Origin: Gammaproteobacteria bacterium
Lineage (GTDB): Bacteria; Pseudomonadota; Gammaproteobacteria; DSM-16500
Direction of reading: 5' to 3'
Assembly (NCBI GenBank): GCA_013287235.1
Contig: JABDEF010000004.1
Span: 1 to 43,523, forward strand
Length of the DNA: 43,523 nucleotides
The notes under the pieces are model-generated. The model was not told the origin of the DNA. It was given only the letters and a program-made list of their open reading frames with translations, and ran no database searches. Below are positions 23,952 through 33,365 of the stretch, in pieces; positions within the stretch are counted from its first letter, which is position 1; every line of letters begins with the position of its first letter. Made by a program: the position numbers and the translations under genes.

Positions 23952-26441
23952 TTAGGGGTTTAAAGTAGAAACAACCACCGGATTTTGTTGATCTCGCGAC
24001 TCACGTGGAGGAAATAACGTTCCGGGTGTTGTTGTAACCCTTGGGCTTGCTGGGCGCGACTGCAATTCGAGAATTCGTGCTTCTAAACGCCTAATTTTAG
24101 CCACCTGCGGATTTAATTCATCTTTTAATTTCTCCCCATATTGAGTAATTTTATCATGAATCAATTTATTCATTTCTGGAGTAGGATTTTTCAAAATGGC
24201 GCGCATAGCTTCTTGATGATGGTCTGCGTTCAATTCGATTTCTATAGTGTTAATTTTATTTTTAATAATACCGGCCAATTGATTAAAGGCGTCGTCATTG
24301 TTACCTATCCTTATTTTATCTAAAATCTCTGGATCTCTAAGATATCCATGATAAATTTCATACCCCTCATTATTCAGAATTTCTTTGATCACTTGTTCAA
24401 ATTGGGTATTTAAACTTGGAATTGCTTCTCTCGGCCTTCTTAAAAAATAATCATTTTTAATATTATTTTTTATTTCGAAGAGTTTCGTGCTGTACAATTT
24501 CTTTAACCAAGAAGGTTCTCCTTGTTTTATATCTTTTTTAATTTCATGTACAATTAACTTTTTCAATGATTTTATTGCTGATTTTGAAAGTGCTTCTTCT
24601 TCATAATCCAGCATCAATTTTTCTACTGCGTTCCTTAAACGCTCTATTTTTTGCTCTTCATTATGCGGTGGTTTAATCGTCTCGATTCGTTGACATAGAT
24701 CATCTACCGTTAGAATAGCACCTTTGGCTATTAAGTCATTTTTATAGGGTTGTACATTCTTTTTCTCAGACCAGCGAATTAAATAAAAATTCTCGATGTT
24801 TTCTCCTTCTTTGACGAGTTTTGCGAGTAACCGTTGATCTATATCAGTTTTTAATTCTATTATTTGTTGACTTAAGGGTTTGGATTCTACTTGTGCCATT
24901 TCTCGAAGCCTAAGTTCTTCCATGTGTTCCTCTCTTTCTGTATCTATTAGCGATTCTAATTGGGCGATATCATTTAAATAATGCTCTTTTTCATTTTCTA
25001 TTATTTCTTTTAATTCAGCGATTTTTGTGCTGGATATTATTTTTAATTCATTCAGCTGCCCATCCAGTGCTTCTTGCATTTCCTTTTGTTGTTTAATAGA
25101 CAATGACAAGTTCTCACATAAGCTTGTACATTCCTGATTTTTTTCTTCTAATGCACTTTCTATCATTAATTTATCTAATTGTAACTGAATAGAATTTGAA
25201 AACTCACATTTTAATGCCGGTCTTATTTTTTTTAACTCGTCTAGCACTTGAATATTTTTTTCATCTAATATTCTATCATGCAAAGAAAGTCTTTTTAGCG
25301 AGGTATTCCGCTTGACTGCATTCAAAACAGCATCTAATGCTCGCGCATTCAATTCATGCACCGACATTTGCCCAAGCGCATGATCTTGATATCGTGTAAA
25401 ATATTCATTATTAGGAAGCGCAACTACACCTGAAGAAAAATTCATTTTTCCCACGGGTATTACATTTTCAAAATCATCACTTTTATAAACATGAAAAAAT
25501 TTATTAGTGATAACGTATATGAAATCTTTAGAAGGCAGTATCACCTTCACGGGATATTCATCTTTTGCATATTTAATACTTTCCAACATATCTATTTGAT
25601 GAAATCCAGCGCAAACCTTATAAATAAGCAACTCATTTTTTGTGCGACTCCGGCGCCCGCAAAACAATATCGCCCCATCATTACACTGTCTTCTTCCTCC
25701 TAATTGTAAAAAATGATATCCTGCATCTCTATAGGAGACATCTGTCTCTCTTGTATATTGTAAAGTCCGAGCAATCAATCTACCTCGTTTATCTATGGTA
25801 AAAAGCGTATACTCAGAAAAATCAAGAGCAAATAAATCGAAAGGATGTGAAAATGAATCGCCCCAAGATTCAAAGTTACCCGGGTTTACTTGTACAAATC
25901 TATAGTTTTTAATAAGATCAGTTTCACAAAATTTCTTGGTAAATACATCATACCTGCCAAATCCAATATTCTTATCCCAAGAAAACATAAAAAGATTTCC
26001 ATATGAAGCGTAACTGATATTACTAATGGGGTAACCAAGGTATTTTTTTGAAGCTTCTACTGTCATCGTGTTTAAATTAAAAATCGAGACATACCCAGCG
26101 CTATCACCTATTACTAAATGTTCACCAGAAGACATTACTGCCGCCTTCAGCTGAGATATTTGATAAGGCAAAACGATATTTCCAATTTGTTCTGCTTTTC
26201 TAGTCGAAATATTCCAAAGAAACCACTTCATTGATCCATTTTCACAAGCAATAGACAGTATCTTATTCGACTTTAGATAAAAAGAGAGATCGTCTTTAAA
26301 ACTATTCATAAATAAAACATCATTCTCCTTCAATTCTTCTTGATTCAACTTTTCTATTCCATTAGCAATTTGATCAGAAATTTGTAATATCTCTAATTTA
26401 TTATTAGATATTTTTTCTAAAAGTTTTTGGTTACTTAACAT
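23952..26441 (-). CDS. 829-residue beta-propeller-like / coiled-coil protein
   Basis: Not a recognised family. Residues about 60-350 show degenerate WD/propeller-like blades (LSIACENGSMKWFLWNIST, HLVIGDSAGYVSIFNLNTMT, LFMFSWDKNIGFGRYDVFTK). A short leucine-rich-like unit follows at about 370-420 (LNAVKRNTSLKRLSLHDRIL). Long coiled coils occupy about 425-530 and again about 770-795, with a helical region between. The C-terminus is Pro/Ser/Thr-rich. The ATG at 26441 overlaps the end of the 1696-residue gene by 11 nt, and AGGAAAAAAG lies inside that gene's 3' end, so the two are translationally coupled. It is probably a partner, regulator or substrate of the caspase-like protein. Effector or scaffold roles are both possible. 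Confidence 0.75.
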   Translation of the reverse strand: MLSNQKLLEKISNNKLEILQISDQIANGIEKLNQEELKENDVLFMNSFKDDLSFYLKSNKILSIACENGSMKWFLWNISTRKAEQIGNIVLPYQISQLKAAVMSSGEHLVIGDSAGYVSIFNLNTMTVEASKKYLGYPISNISYASYGNLFMFSWDKNIGFGRYDVFTKKFCETDLIKNYRFVQVNPGNFESWGDSFSHPFDLFALDFSEYTLFTIDKRGRLIARTLQYTRETDVSYRDAGYHFLQLGGRRQCNDGAILFCGRRSRTKNELLIYKVCAGFHQIDMLESIKYAKDEYPVKVILPSKDFIYVITNKFFHVYKSDDFENVIPVGKMNFSSGVVALPNNEYFTRYQDHALGQMSVHELNARALDAVLNAVKRNTSLKRLSLHDRILDEKNIQVLDELKKIRPALKCEFSNSIQLQLDKLMIESALEEKNQECTSLCENLSLSIKQQKEMQEALDGQLNELKIISSTKIAELKEIIENEKEHYLNDIAQLESLIDTEREEHMEELRLREMAQVESKPLSQQIIELKTDIDQRLLAKLVKEGENIENFYLIRWSEKKNVQPYKNDLIAKGAILTVDDLCQRIETIKPPHNEEQKIERLRNAVEKLMLDYEEEALSKSAIKSLKKLIVHEIKKDIKQGEPSWLKKLYSTKLFEIKNNIKNDYFLRRPREAIPSLNTQFEQVIKEILNNEGYEIYHGYLRDPEILDKIRIGNNDDAFNQLAGIIKNKINTIEIELNADHHQEAMRAILKNPTPEMNKLIHDKITQYGEKLKDELNPQVAKIRRLEARILELQSRPASPRVTTTPGTLFPPRESRDQQNPVVVSTLNP

Positions 26442-29400
26442 ACTTTTTTCCTATTCTTATATTTGATATCACATGAGGGGTAACTTGTTTAAAAATGCGT
26501 TGAGAAATCAGTAACTTCTCTAATTTTTCTTTATTAATACGACATTCATCAGGATCTTCTAACTGCAAACAAATTTTAACACAACGTTTATATTGCTCAG
26601 CGGTTGAAATAATATTTTTAATTTTATCATAGGCAACTTGCGCACATGGCAATTCCCCTTTCTTCAACGCTAATTCACTGCATCGGAGTACTTCCTGAAT
26701 GCTTGCTTTGGGATGTTTAATTATTTTTAACAGCCACTCAACCGTTCGTTTATCATCTTTGGGGCTGCATTCTGCGCATTGGAAGTTAAATTCAATTGAA
26801 GCTGGATTTTTTTCTAATAATCTTTGATACCAAACAAATGCTTCCACTTTTTTATTTTGTTTAAAAAGACAAGTCGCTAATGCAATCATACTATCATAAT
26901 GATCTTGTTCAATATTTAATACTTTTTGGTAATAAACACTTGCTAAATCCAGTTTATCTAATGCTTGATAACTTAATCCAATTTTGTATAGTATTTCGGG
27001 TTGATCAGAAAGTACTTGGCAAGCGATTTGATAGTCATCTAACGCTGCCGCCGGATAACCACTGGTTAAATACGCATCTCCTCGAGAAAGTAAAATAACG
27101 CCCTTATTGATATCTAAATTATTTTGTAGTTGTGGCGGTAGAGCGCCACGTGGCACTAAACTATCATCCATTCTCTTTAATATTTTTGTATATTCTCGAA
27201 TGGCGGCCGCCATATCTCCTAATGCAAATAAAGCATCCGCATATTTCGAACGGATTTGATTATCATCAGGATTTAAAGCCGATGCTTGACGGTAATCTAC
27301 CAATGCTGCTGGTAAATCATGTTTTTCAGTGGCAAATATTGTGCCGCGCAATAAAAACAGAGATGCCTCAGGTGAGGTTTCCAATATATGATTAAGATAG
27401 GCTAACCTTTCATCTTTTGGCATAAACTCCAATAATGCATTGTCTAATAACAATAACGCATTCGTGAGTGTCACATTATCGACATATAACGTGTCCTTTG
27501 TTAGCGCATCTATAATATAATTTGCCAGTGCAGCATACCATTTTTTTGCGTTTTTTAAAGCGAAAAAAGGATGTTTTTCATCACTTGAATAGCCTAATAA
27601 TAGTTGTTTTATCTTATCTGCTGTTAAACAGGATTGTAAAACATACTGTAATGTTTGATCTTTATTGAGATAAAAACTTTCGAATATTAGCCTGAATCTT
27701 GCATGTAATAAACCAACACTCGCTTCAATTGCTTCTATGGGCACCTGCAATGCATCGCAACTTAAATCTTGTTGTAGTTTATCATTCAGCTCTAATCGTA
27801 AGGCTTTTATGCACTGTTCATAAATTTTATTTAACTCATCCATATTTTGGACTTTGTCCTCTGTTGGCCAGGTAAATTGACGCCAATTATTTATCACATC
27901 ATTTTTATTTTTTACTTCTATCTGTTTTGAGAGTAATGGATAGCTTTTGCCGTTTGACGAAAGTTGAAATTTAACCCGCACTTTTAATTGATTTTTTTCT
28001 GAATTGAATCGATAACTAAAATGAATCCATCCTTTCTCCAATGCTTCTAATGCCAAAATTTCTTTTGGTATGGGAGGTAATTTATCGTCACTTAATGGTA
28101 ATGCGTATTGTAAACGCTCTCCTTTTGCTGGATAAACAAAATAAGCTTGTGGCTTGGCATGTACAATGTTTACTTTTTCATCAAAAACTTTGATCTCGAG
28201 AGGTTGCTTCAAACGATCTGCTAAACATGCCAATACTTCTTTTAATTCATCTTTTTTTAATTGATCGCGATTATTTTCATGTTGTTTCAACATATGTTGT
28301 AATCGTTTGCAGCATTGATCGGTATACTCATTGTTGTATGTTATTAATTGTTGTTCAATGGCATTTCCTAATGTTGCTACATTTGCGCTTATTTCTGAAA
28401 ATGCCCTTTCGATTGCATCAGGTTTTGCTAGCGCATGACAAAAATGCAAAATATCCCGGATTTTTTTTACTTGATTTTTTAATTGAAAAAGTTCTTCTCT
28501 TGGCACAGTTTTTTTCTGCGTTAGCCATTTAACCATCGCAAGCAGGTTTTTTTGTTGCGTAGGGAAGTGTACTAATGGCACATTCTCGCCAGGATGCAGT
28601 AAATGAATGACATCAAAAGGATTCATTTCTTGCCATCGATCGCTCTCGCCCAGTTCACTCAATATTTCCTTGGGTGTATAGGTCGCTCTGAATTCGCTAA
28701 CCATTGCTTTACTTAGGTTATATTCAATCTCATTTTTATTAAATGTCTCAATAGCAAAATCATCTAATAAAACATGCTCAGCATATTTGATTAATGCACG
28801 TTCTTTTTCTTTTCGTGTTTCATTGATTTGTTTTTTTTGCGTCTGTACCGCCTGTTGATGCAGAGCAGTCAATTGCAGGGAATGTTGTTTTAATTCTTTT
28901 GATTGATGCATTTGTTCACGATTCAAACTTTCAAAATATTGTCTTTCTAATAATATTTGCTCTGATATTTTGGCGCGCATGTCACGCGACTGAAGCTTTA
29001 CTTCTTGATCGAGATAGTCAAAACCCTTGCTAAGATGTTCATCTAAATGGGTAAATCCTTTACTCATTCCTTCGCTGACGACCTTGAAGCCATGCATAAT
29101 ATCTGTGTGTACAGCTTGTAATCCTTCACTTAATTGTTGGCTCAATAAACCAATTTGATGACTGATATGATTATTTTGCGCAGTTAAATATTGATAAGTT
29201 TGATTAATTTGTTGCTGAATAATACCAAGATTATAATCTACATGATCAAAACGGCTCATCGTTTGGTGGTGGACAGATACGAGTCCACGAGCAATGTCGA
29301 TTTGTTGTAGCCTAATCTCATTAAATCCTTTCATCATATCATGATGCACTTCGCTGATTTGACTGCTTATTATCGACATCCCATTGTCATCGTCATCTTC

Positions 29401-31521
29401 ATCGTCAAATAATCCTAAAAAACTACTGAAAATGGGAAGCAATCCCAATGGATTACCCATAGATAATGCAGCAACACCGCTTAGGCATTGTGCTGCACCG
29501 CTACCAATGGCCTGCATTTTTCGAGCAATTAAGGAGGCTCCGCTTACGCGTGCTAATTGGCTACAAAAACCAGTGACTGCGTTAATTTCCCAGCTCGTTT
29601 GTTGTATGCGTTCTCTAAAAGTTTCATCGTGTCTTTCTAATAAGAAAGAGTCTTGTATGATTGCCTGACTTTTTCTTGATGTTTGTTGTACTGTCTTAAA
29701 AATAGTACTTTTGTCTGGATGCTGAGACAAATCTCTAGTGATATTTGTTTGTAATGTCTGTAAGCTTTTTTTTAATAAGGCCGGATTAGGTGCTGTACTA
29801 CTTTTAATACGGGTTTTGTGCTCGGTATACCGACCGCTAGTATAAAGCGCTAATAACTGAGTTTGCTCCGAGGAAAGGTTATTCTCCATTTGTAAACGAT
29901 ATAATTCATCTTTAAATGCAGCCGTACGCATAAAATCGGATGCAAGCATCGACTGTTGATTTAATTTCTGCACCCGATAAAGCAAATAATCACTATGATT
30001 TTGTAGTCCTTCTTTAGCAGAAGGCGCGATGTGATTTAATAAAGTCGCAGTCGTTTTTGAGGGAAATATTTTCTCATAAGTATCTAAGGCAAGTTTTTTT
30101 ACACCATCGATTGCTAATTTGGGAAGTCGAATTAAATTATAAAAATCTCTCCCTTCATATAGCAATTCTAGCTTTTGTGAGGGCATATCACCTGGACGTT
30201 CAGATCGTTCTAATTCAGAAATTTGTTTTTCTGCTCGCCTTACCATAAAATCACCCGCAGAACCGATCAAATCAACACTTAAAGCAGGTCCACGTTTGAT
30301 TAAATGTTCCCATACCATATCAACGGCTGTCTTAATTCCAGCGCTTGTAACATTCTTATCTTCCATCAAATTTCCGCTAAAATCCAACACATGCTGAACG
30401 GCTTTAAAAGGAAGACTCACCCACTGATTCGGAGAGTGCTGTTTAAGCTGATTTAATAACCATTCATTTTTTTTCCAGTAACCATAACTCACCATTTTCA
30501 TCATGTTTGATCCTGTATGACTAGAATCACTGGTTTTTTCTCTCTCTTTGGGAGATGGGATATATGTTGATTGTTTTGTTTCTACATGCACTGGTTTTTG
30601 AGATGCTTTACTCGCTGCATGTGCAACAGCTAGAAGAAGTGGGTGAGGCTTGGTAGGAAATTTAGAAAAATAATCATGGTTCTTATTTTCAATTACACCC
30701 ATTAGCATATCCAACATCTCAACAGGAGTTTTATACTCCATGGGTAGAGGATAATAATCGCGAAAAGACTCCATATAACTAGATAATTCTCGATATATAG
30801 CCTCTTTTTCAGCAGCATTAAATTCTTTCCCTACGTGTGCTAACAATTTATCTGCTAGTGGTTTCGAATATTGTATCGAACAAATCTCGGGATTCACTTG
30901 GTCCACGCTAATAGGCAATGTTAAATAAGCTAGGAGCATTTTTTCAGCAGATATTCCTCGTTTGTTAACAGGTTGAACAAGTAGATTCTCAGCCATTGAG
31001 ATATGATCCCCCATATCACCTTCTTTATAATTCAAACCTACAAAATTCGATCCTGGCGGAAGTATGCTGGATACTGATTCTTCACAAACATGCGCGCTAA
31101 AACATGAGGAAGAAACGATATCAATGGGCTTGTCATTAAGGGCACTGGCAATTTTTCTAAAAAAGTCCGTTGTTTTTTTTGTTGCATTTTCTTTTCCAAA
31201 TGCCATTATGTGTCCGTCTTTTGGATCTACAAAGCCATGAGCTTTAATATATAGCAAAGTGCGCCCAGAATGGCTTTCAAGTAAACTCAATAATTGATTG
31301 ATGTCAGCCTGGTTTAAATCCCGTTTGCCATCACCTATTAGCGTTACTTTACAGCCATGTTTTTCCAGAGCTTGTATCGGACGCGTTATCACTGGATCTA
31401 ATATTTCATCTTCTAATGCAAGCGGTGCTGTTAAAACAATACATTGCTGAATGGGTTGTTCTGAGTCTTGTTGCGCAATATCTAATTTTTTTTCAATGAA
31501 ATGAGATGATGAAGCTGACAT
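26431..31521 (-). CDS. 1696-residue caspase-like / coiled-coil / TPR protein
   Basis: The N-terminal about 200 residues look like a clan-CD (caspase-like) domain: CIVLTAPLALEDEI as first strand, TLLYIKAHGFVDPKDGHIM with candidate catalytic His95, and PIDIVSSSCFSAHV with candidate Cys140, each after a hydrophobic strand as in caspases. Residues about 650-700 are Gly/Ala-rich and could touch membrane, ending in an acidic run (LGLFDDEDDDD). Residues about 720-900 are a long repetitive coiled coil (EGMSKGFTHLDEHLSKGFDY). About 1400-1640 contain TPR-like repeats (AALVDYRQASALNPDDNQIR, AALDDYQIACQVLSDQPEIL, LASVYYQKVLNIEQDHYDSM). It heads a two-gene operon with the 829-residue protein. Protease activity, target and secretion are inferred, not shown. 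Confidence 0.8.
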   Translation of the reverse strand: MSASSSHFIEKKLDIAQQDSEQPIQQCIVLTAPLALEDEILDPVITRPIQALEKHGCKVTLIGDGKRDLNQADINQLLSLLESHSGRTLLYIKAHGFVDPKDGHIMAFGKENATKKTTDFFRKIASALNDKPIDIVSSSCFSAHVCEESVSSILPPGSNFVGLNYKEGDMGDHISMAENLLVQPVNKRGISAEKMLLAYLTLPISVDQVNPEICSIQYSKPLADKLLAHVGKEFNAAEKEAIYRELSSYMESFRDYYPLPMEYKTPVEMLDMLMGVIENKNHDYFSKFPTKPHPLLLAVAHAASKASQKPVHVETKQSTYIPSPKEREKTSDSSHTGSNMMKMVSYGYWKKNEWLLNQLKQHSPNQWVSLPFKAVQHVLDFSGNLMEDKNVTSAGIKTAVDMVWEHLIKRGPALSVDLIGSAGDFMVRRAEKQISELERSERPGDMPSQKLELLYEGRDFYNLIRLPKLAIDGVKKLALDTYEKIFPSKTTATLLNHIAPSAKEGLQNHSDYLLYRVQKLNQQSMLASDFMRTAAFKDELYRLQMENNLSSEQTQLLALYTSGRYTEHKTRIKSSTAPNPALLKKSLQTLQTNITRDLSQHPDKSTIFKTVQQTSRKSQAIIQDSFLLERHDETFRERIQQTSWEINAVTGFCSQLARVSGASLIARKMQAIGSGAAQCLSGVAALSMGNPLGLLPIFSSFLGLFDDEDDDDNGMSIISSQISEVHHDMMKGFNEIRLQQIDIARGLVSVHHQTMSRFDHVDYNLGIIQQQINQTYQYLTAQNNHISHQIGLLSQQLSEGLQAVHTDIMHGFKVVSEGMSKGFTHLDEHLSKGFDYLDQEVKLQSRDMRAKISEQILLERQYFESLNREQMHQSKELKQHSLQLTALHQQAVQTQKKQINETRKEKERALIKYAEHVLLDDFAIETFNKNEIEYNLSKAMVSEFRATYTPKEILSELGESDRWQEMNPFDVIHLLHPGENVPLVHFPTQQKNLLAMVKWLTQKKTVPREELFQLKNQVKKIRDILHFCHALAKPDAIERAFSEISANVATLGNAIEQQLITYNNEYTDQCCKRLQHMLKQHENNRDQLKKDELKEVLACLADRLKQPLEIKVFDEKVNIVHAKPQAYFVYPAKGERLQYALPLSDDKLPPIPKEILALEALEKGWIHFSYRFNSEKNQLKVRVKFQLSSNGKSYPLLSKQIEVKNKNDVINNWRQFTWPTEDKVQNMDELNKIYEQCIKALRLELNDKLQQDLSCDALQVPIEAIEASVGLLHARFRLIFESFYLNKDQTLQYVLQSCLTADKIKQLLLGYSSDEKHPFFALKNAKKWYAALANYIIDALTKDTLYVDNVTLTNALLLLDNALLEFMPKDERLAYLNHILETSPEASLFLLRGTIFATEKHDLPAALVDYRQASALNPDDNQIRSKYADALFALGDMAAAIREYTKILKRMDDSLVPRGALPPQLQNNLDINKGVILLSRGDAYLTSGYPAAALDDYQIACQVLSDQPEILYKIGLSYQALDKLDLASVYYQKVLNIEQDHYDSMIALATCLFKQNKKVEAFVWYQRLLEKNPASIEFNFQCAECSPKDDKRTVEWLLKIIKHPKASIQEVLRCSELALKKGELPCAQVAYDKIKNIISTAEQYKRCVKICLQLEDPDECRINKEKLEKLLISQRIFKQVTPHVISNIRIGKKYVK

Positions 31522-31654
31522 GTTATTATTCTCTATATAATTTTTATTTAATTCTGATGATTATTAATCTACTTATTAATTTCATGACAAGATACAAAAT
31601 AGTATCAGCATTTACAAGGTTTAAATATAAATGTTATTGCAGAGTGAATAACAA

Positions 31655-31701
31655 AATTTTCTGTCATGCCAGCATGCTTTAAGCTGGCATGACAGAAAAT
31701 T
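31655..31701. terminator. Perfect 19-bp hairpin at the end of the POT gene
   Basis: AATTTTCTGTCATGCCAGC at 31655-31673 and its exact reverse complement at 31683-31701 enclose a 9-nt loop. The right arm overlaps the stop codon of the POT transporter gene. On the minus strand the stem ends in TTTT, so it should terminate that transcript before the region upstream of the caspase-like gene. The TGTCATGCCAGC core resembles dispersed palindromic repeats. Confidence 0.65.
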
Positions 31702-33205
31702 AAGCAGTAGATTCCGCTTTTACAAATAACTTTTTTTCCTGTGTTAAATGTAATATAAACGGAATAAGAAAGATAAGAAGCAAACCTGTGATAATCGCAA
31801 TCCACCCCAACAATCCAAACGTATAGCTAAAACTTGAGTTTGTCACAATGGGGTCAATGGATGATGAGTTGCCAAGTGCTATACTTGAAAAATACCCAGA
31901 TAGGGTTGCCGCAACCCCAGTAATCATGAGCCAAGTACCCATCATTAAACCTTGCAAATGTTCTGGCGCAAATTGTCCAACCATGGCATATCCAATGGGA
32001 GAAATAAACAACTCACCGATACTTTGCAAAATAAAACACGCCAATATCCAATTAAAATGTGAAAGTCCGTGTAGATCAGAAAAATAAATACCTATGGGCA
32101 GAATTGCAAACGCAACCCCAATCAAAATTAATGCAACAGAAAATTGTAATGGTATCGTCATATTAATGCCTCGCTCACGAAGCGCGGAAAAAATCATACT
32201 TAAAACCGGTCCGCCTATAATAATGACAATCGTATTAATATTTTGTACCCATTGTGGCGCTATCATCCAACCTAAATAATGCCTATCAACATTTCTTTCG
32301 ATGAATAAGGTTAAACCCATGGGTGCTAATTGATATAAAGTCCAAAAAACAAGAGAAGTTAATGCAAGCACAATGTAAGCTAAAATTTTATTACGCTTTT
32401 CTTTATTGGGTTGTTGAAATGCAAGCGTCAACATCACAAAACCCATTAAAACGCCGACAAACATGACAAGATTATTACTGACTTCCGCATGTTCTAGCAA
32501 AAATCGTAATGCAAATACCAATATGAAAATCATCATAAATCCATTGATAGTTGCCATTTTTCGTTTTTGTTTTGGAAGATGTGCCACACGGGTATTAATA
32601 TCATTCAATAAGCGCCATTTAAAAAAGGTAATTAAAACCGCTATCACATTACCAAGGCTTGCTAAAAGAAATAATGTACTATAATTACCAAGTAATTGGA
32701 AATAACCACTCACTGCAAATCCGACAAAAAAACCAACATTCATTCCACTATAATTCCATAAAAATGCGGCTTCTCGACGTTTATCTTGCGGCTTAAACAA
32801 TTGCGTCAACATACAGTTAATACACGTGACATTGAGCCCGCAGCCTGCCAAGAAAGTTGCTAGCCCCCAATAAAAAAATGTCAGTGTATTAAACGAGAGA
32901 AATATACACCCCACAATTTGTGAAATCATTCCAATACAAAACAATACTCGATAAGATAAATAGCGCCCGCCGATATAGCCGCCCAACAAATGCAAAGCAT
33001 AATTGAATGCAATAAAAGAAGCTGTAATGCCTGTTGACACAGCATCACTCAATTTTAAACCGTTGGTGGCATATAAAACTAATGTTGAATATAGTACACT
33101 GAATGAAAGTGTGGAAAACATTTGTATACTAAAAAGTGCACCCGCACCTTTTGGCATAACATCCGTATATTTTTTGTATATAGATTCAAGAAATGTTGTT
33201 GACAT
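31700..33205 (-). CDS. POT/PTR2-family proton-dependent oligopeptide transporter
   Basis: A 501-residue, 12-14-helix MFS protein of the POT (PTR2) group that imports di- and tripeptides with protons. Family features are the N-terminal PKGAGALFSIQMFSTLSFSV in place of the ExxER helix, the first gating region LLGGYIGGRYLSYRVLFCIG near residues 73-92, the FFYWGLATFLAGCGLN helix, EAAFLWNYSGMNVGFFVGFA near 142-161 (the PTR2 FxxxYxxxNxG signature), and the C-terminal GELFISPIGYAMVGQFAP. Peptide import fits an amino-acid-dependent intracellular lifestyle. AGGA lies 9-12 nt before the ATG. It diverges from the kinase gene, and the 19-bp hairpin follows it. Confidence 0.9.
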   Translation of the reverse strand: MSTTFLESIYKKYTDVMPKGAGALFSIQMFSTLSFSVLYSTLVLYATNGLKLSDAVSTGITASFIAFNYALHLLGGYIGGRYLSYRVLFCIGMISQIVGCIFLSFNTLTFFYWGLATFLAGCGLNVTCINCMLTQLFKPQDKRREAAFLWNYSGMNVGFFVGFAVSGYFQLLGNYSTLFLLASLGNVIAVLITFFKWRLLNDINTRVAHLPKQKRKMATINGFMMIFILVFALRFLLEHAEVSNNLVMFVGVLMGFVMLTLAFQQPNKEKRNKILAYIVLALTSLVFWTLYQLAPMGLTLFIERNVDRHYLGWMIAPQWVQNINTIVIIIGGPVLSMIFSALRERGINMTIPLQFSVALILIGVAFAILPIGIYFSDLHGLSHFNWILACFILQSIGELFISPIGYAMVGQFAPEHLQGLMMGTWLMITGVAATLSGYFSSIALGNSSSIDPIVTNSSFSYTFGLLGWIAIITGLLLIFLIPFILHLTQEKKLFVKAESTA

Positions 33206-33365
33206 GTGATTTCATCCTGAATTATTTTTAAATACCGTTTTAAAACAAGGAAATGATAATATTACACACATCAAATGCAACAATGCAATGCTTTAGCAAT
33301 AAATTTTAATAAATTTATTTGGAAAATATTTTATCAATCTTGAAAATAACAAAAGGACTTTAAAA

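Noticed and set aside
29384..29668. Plus-strand ORF starting with a run of serines
   Set aside because: The serine run is the antisense of the acidic LGLFDDEDDDD stretch in the caspase-like protein.
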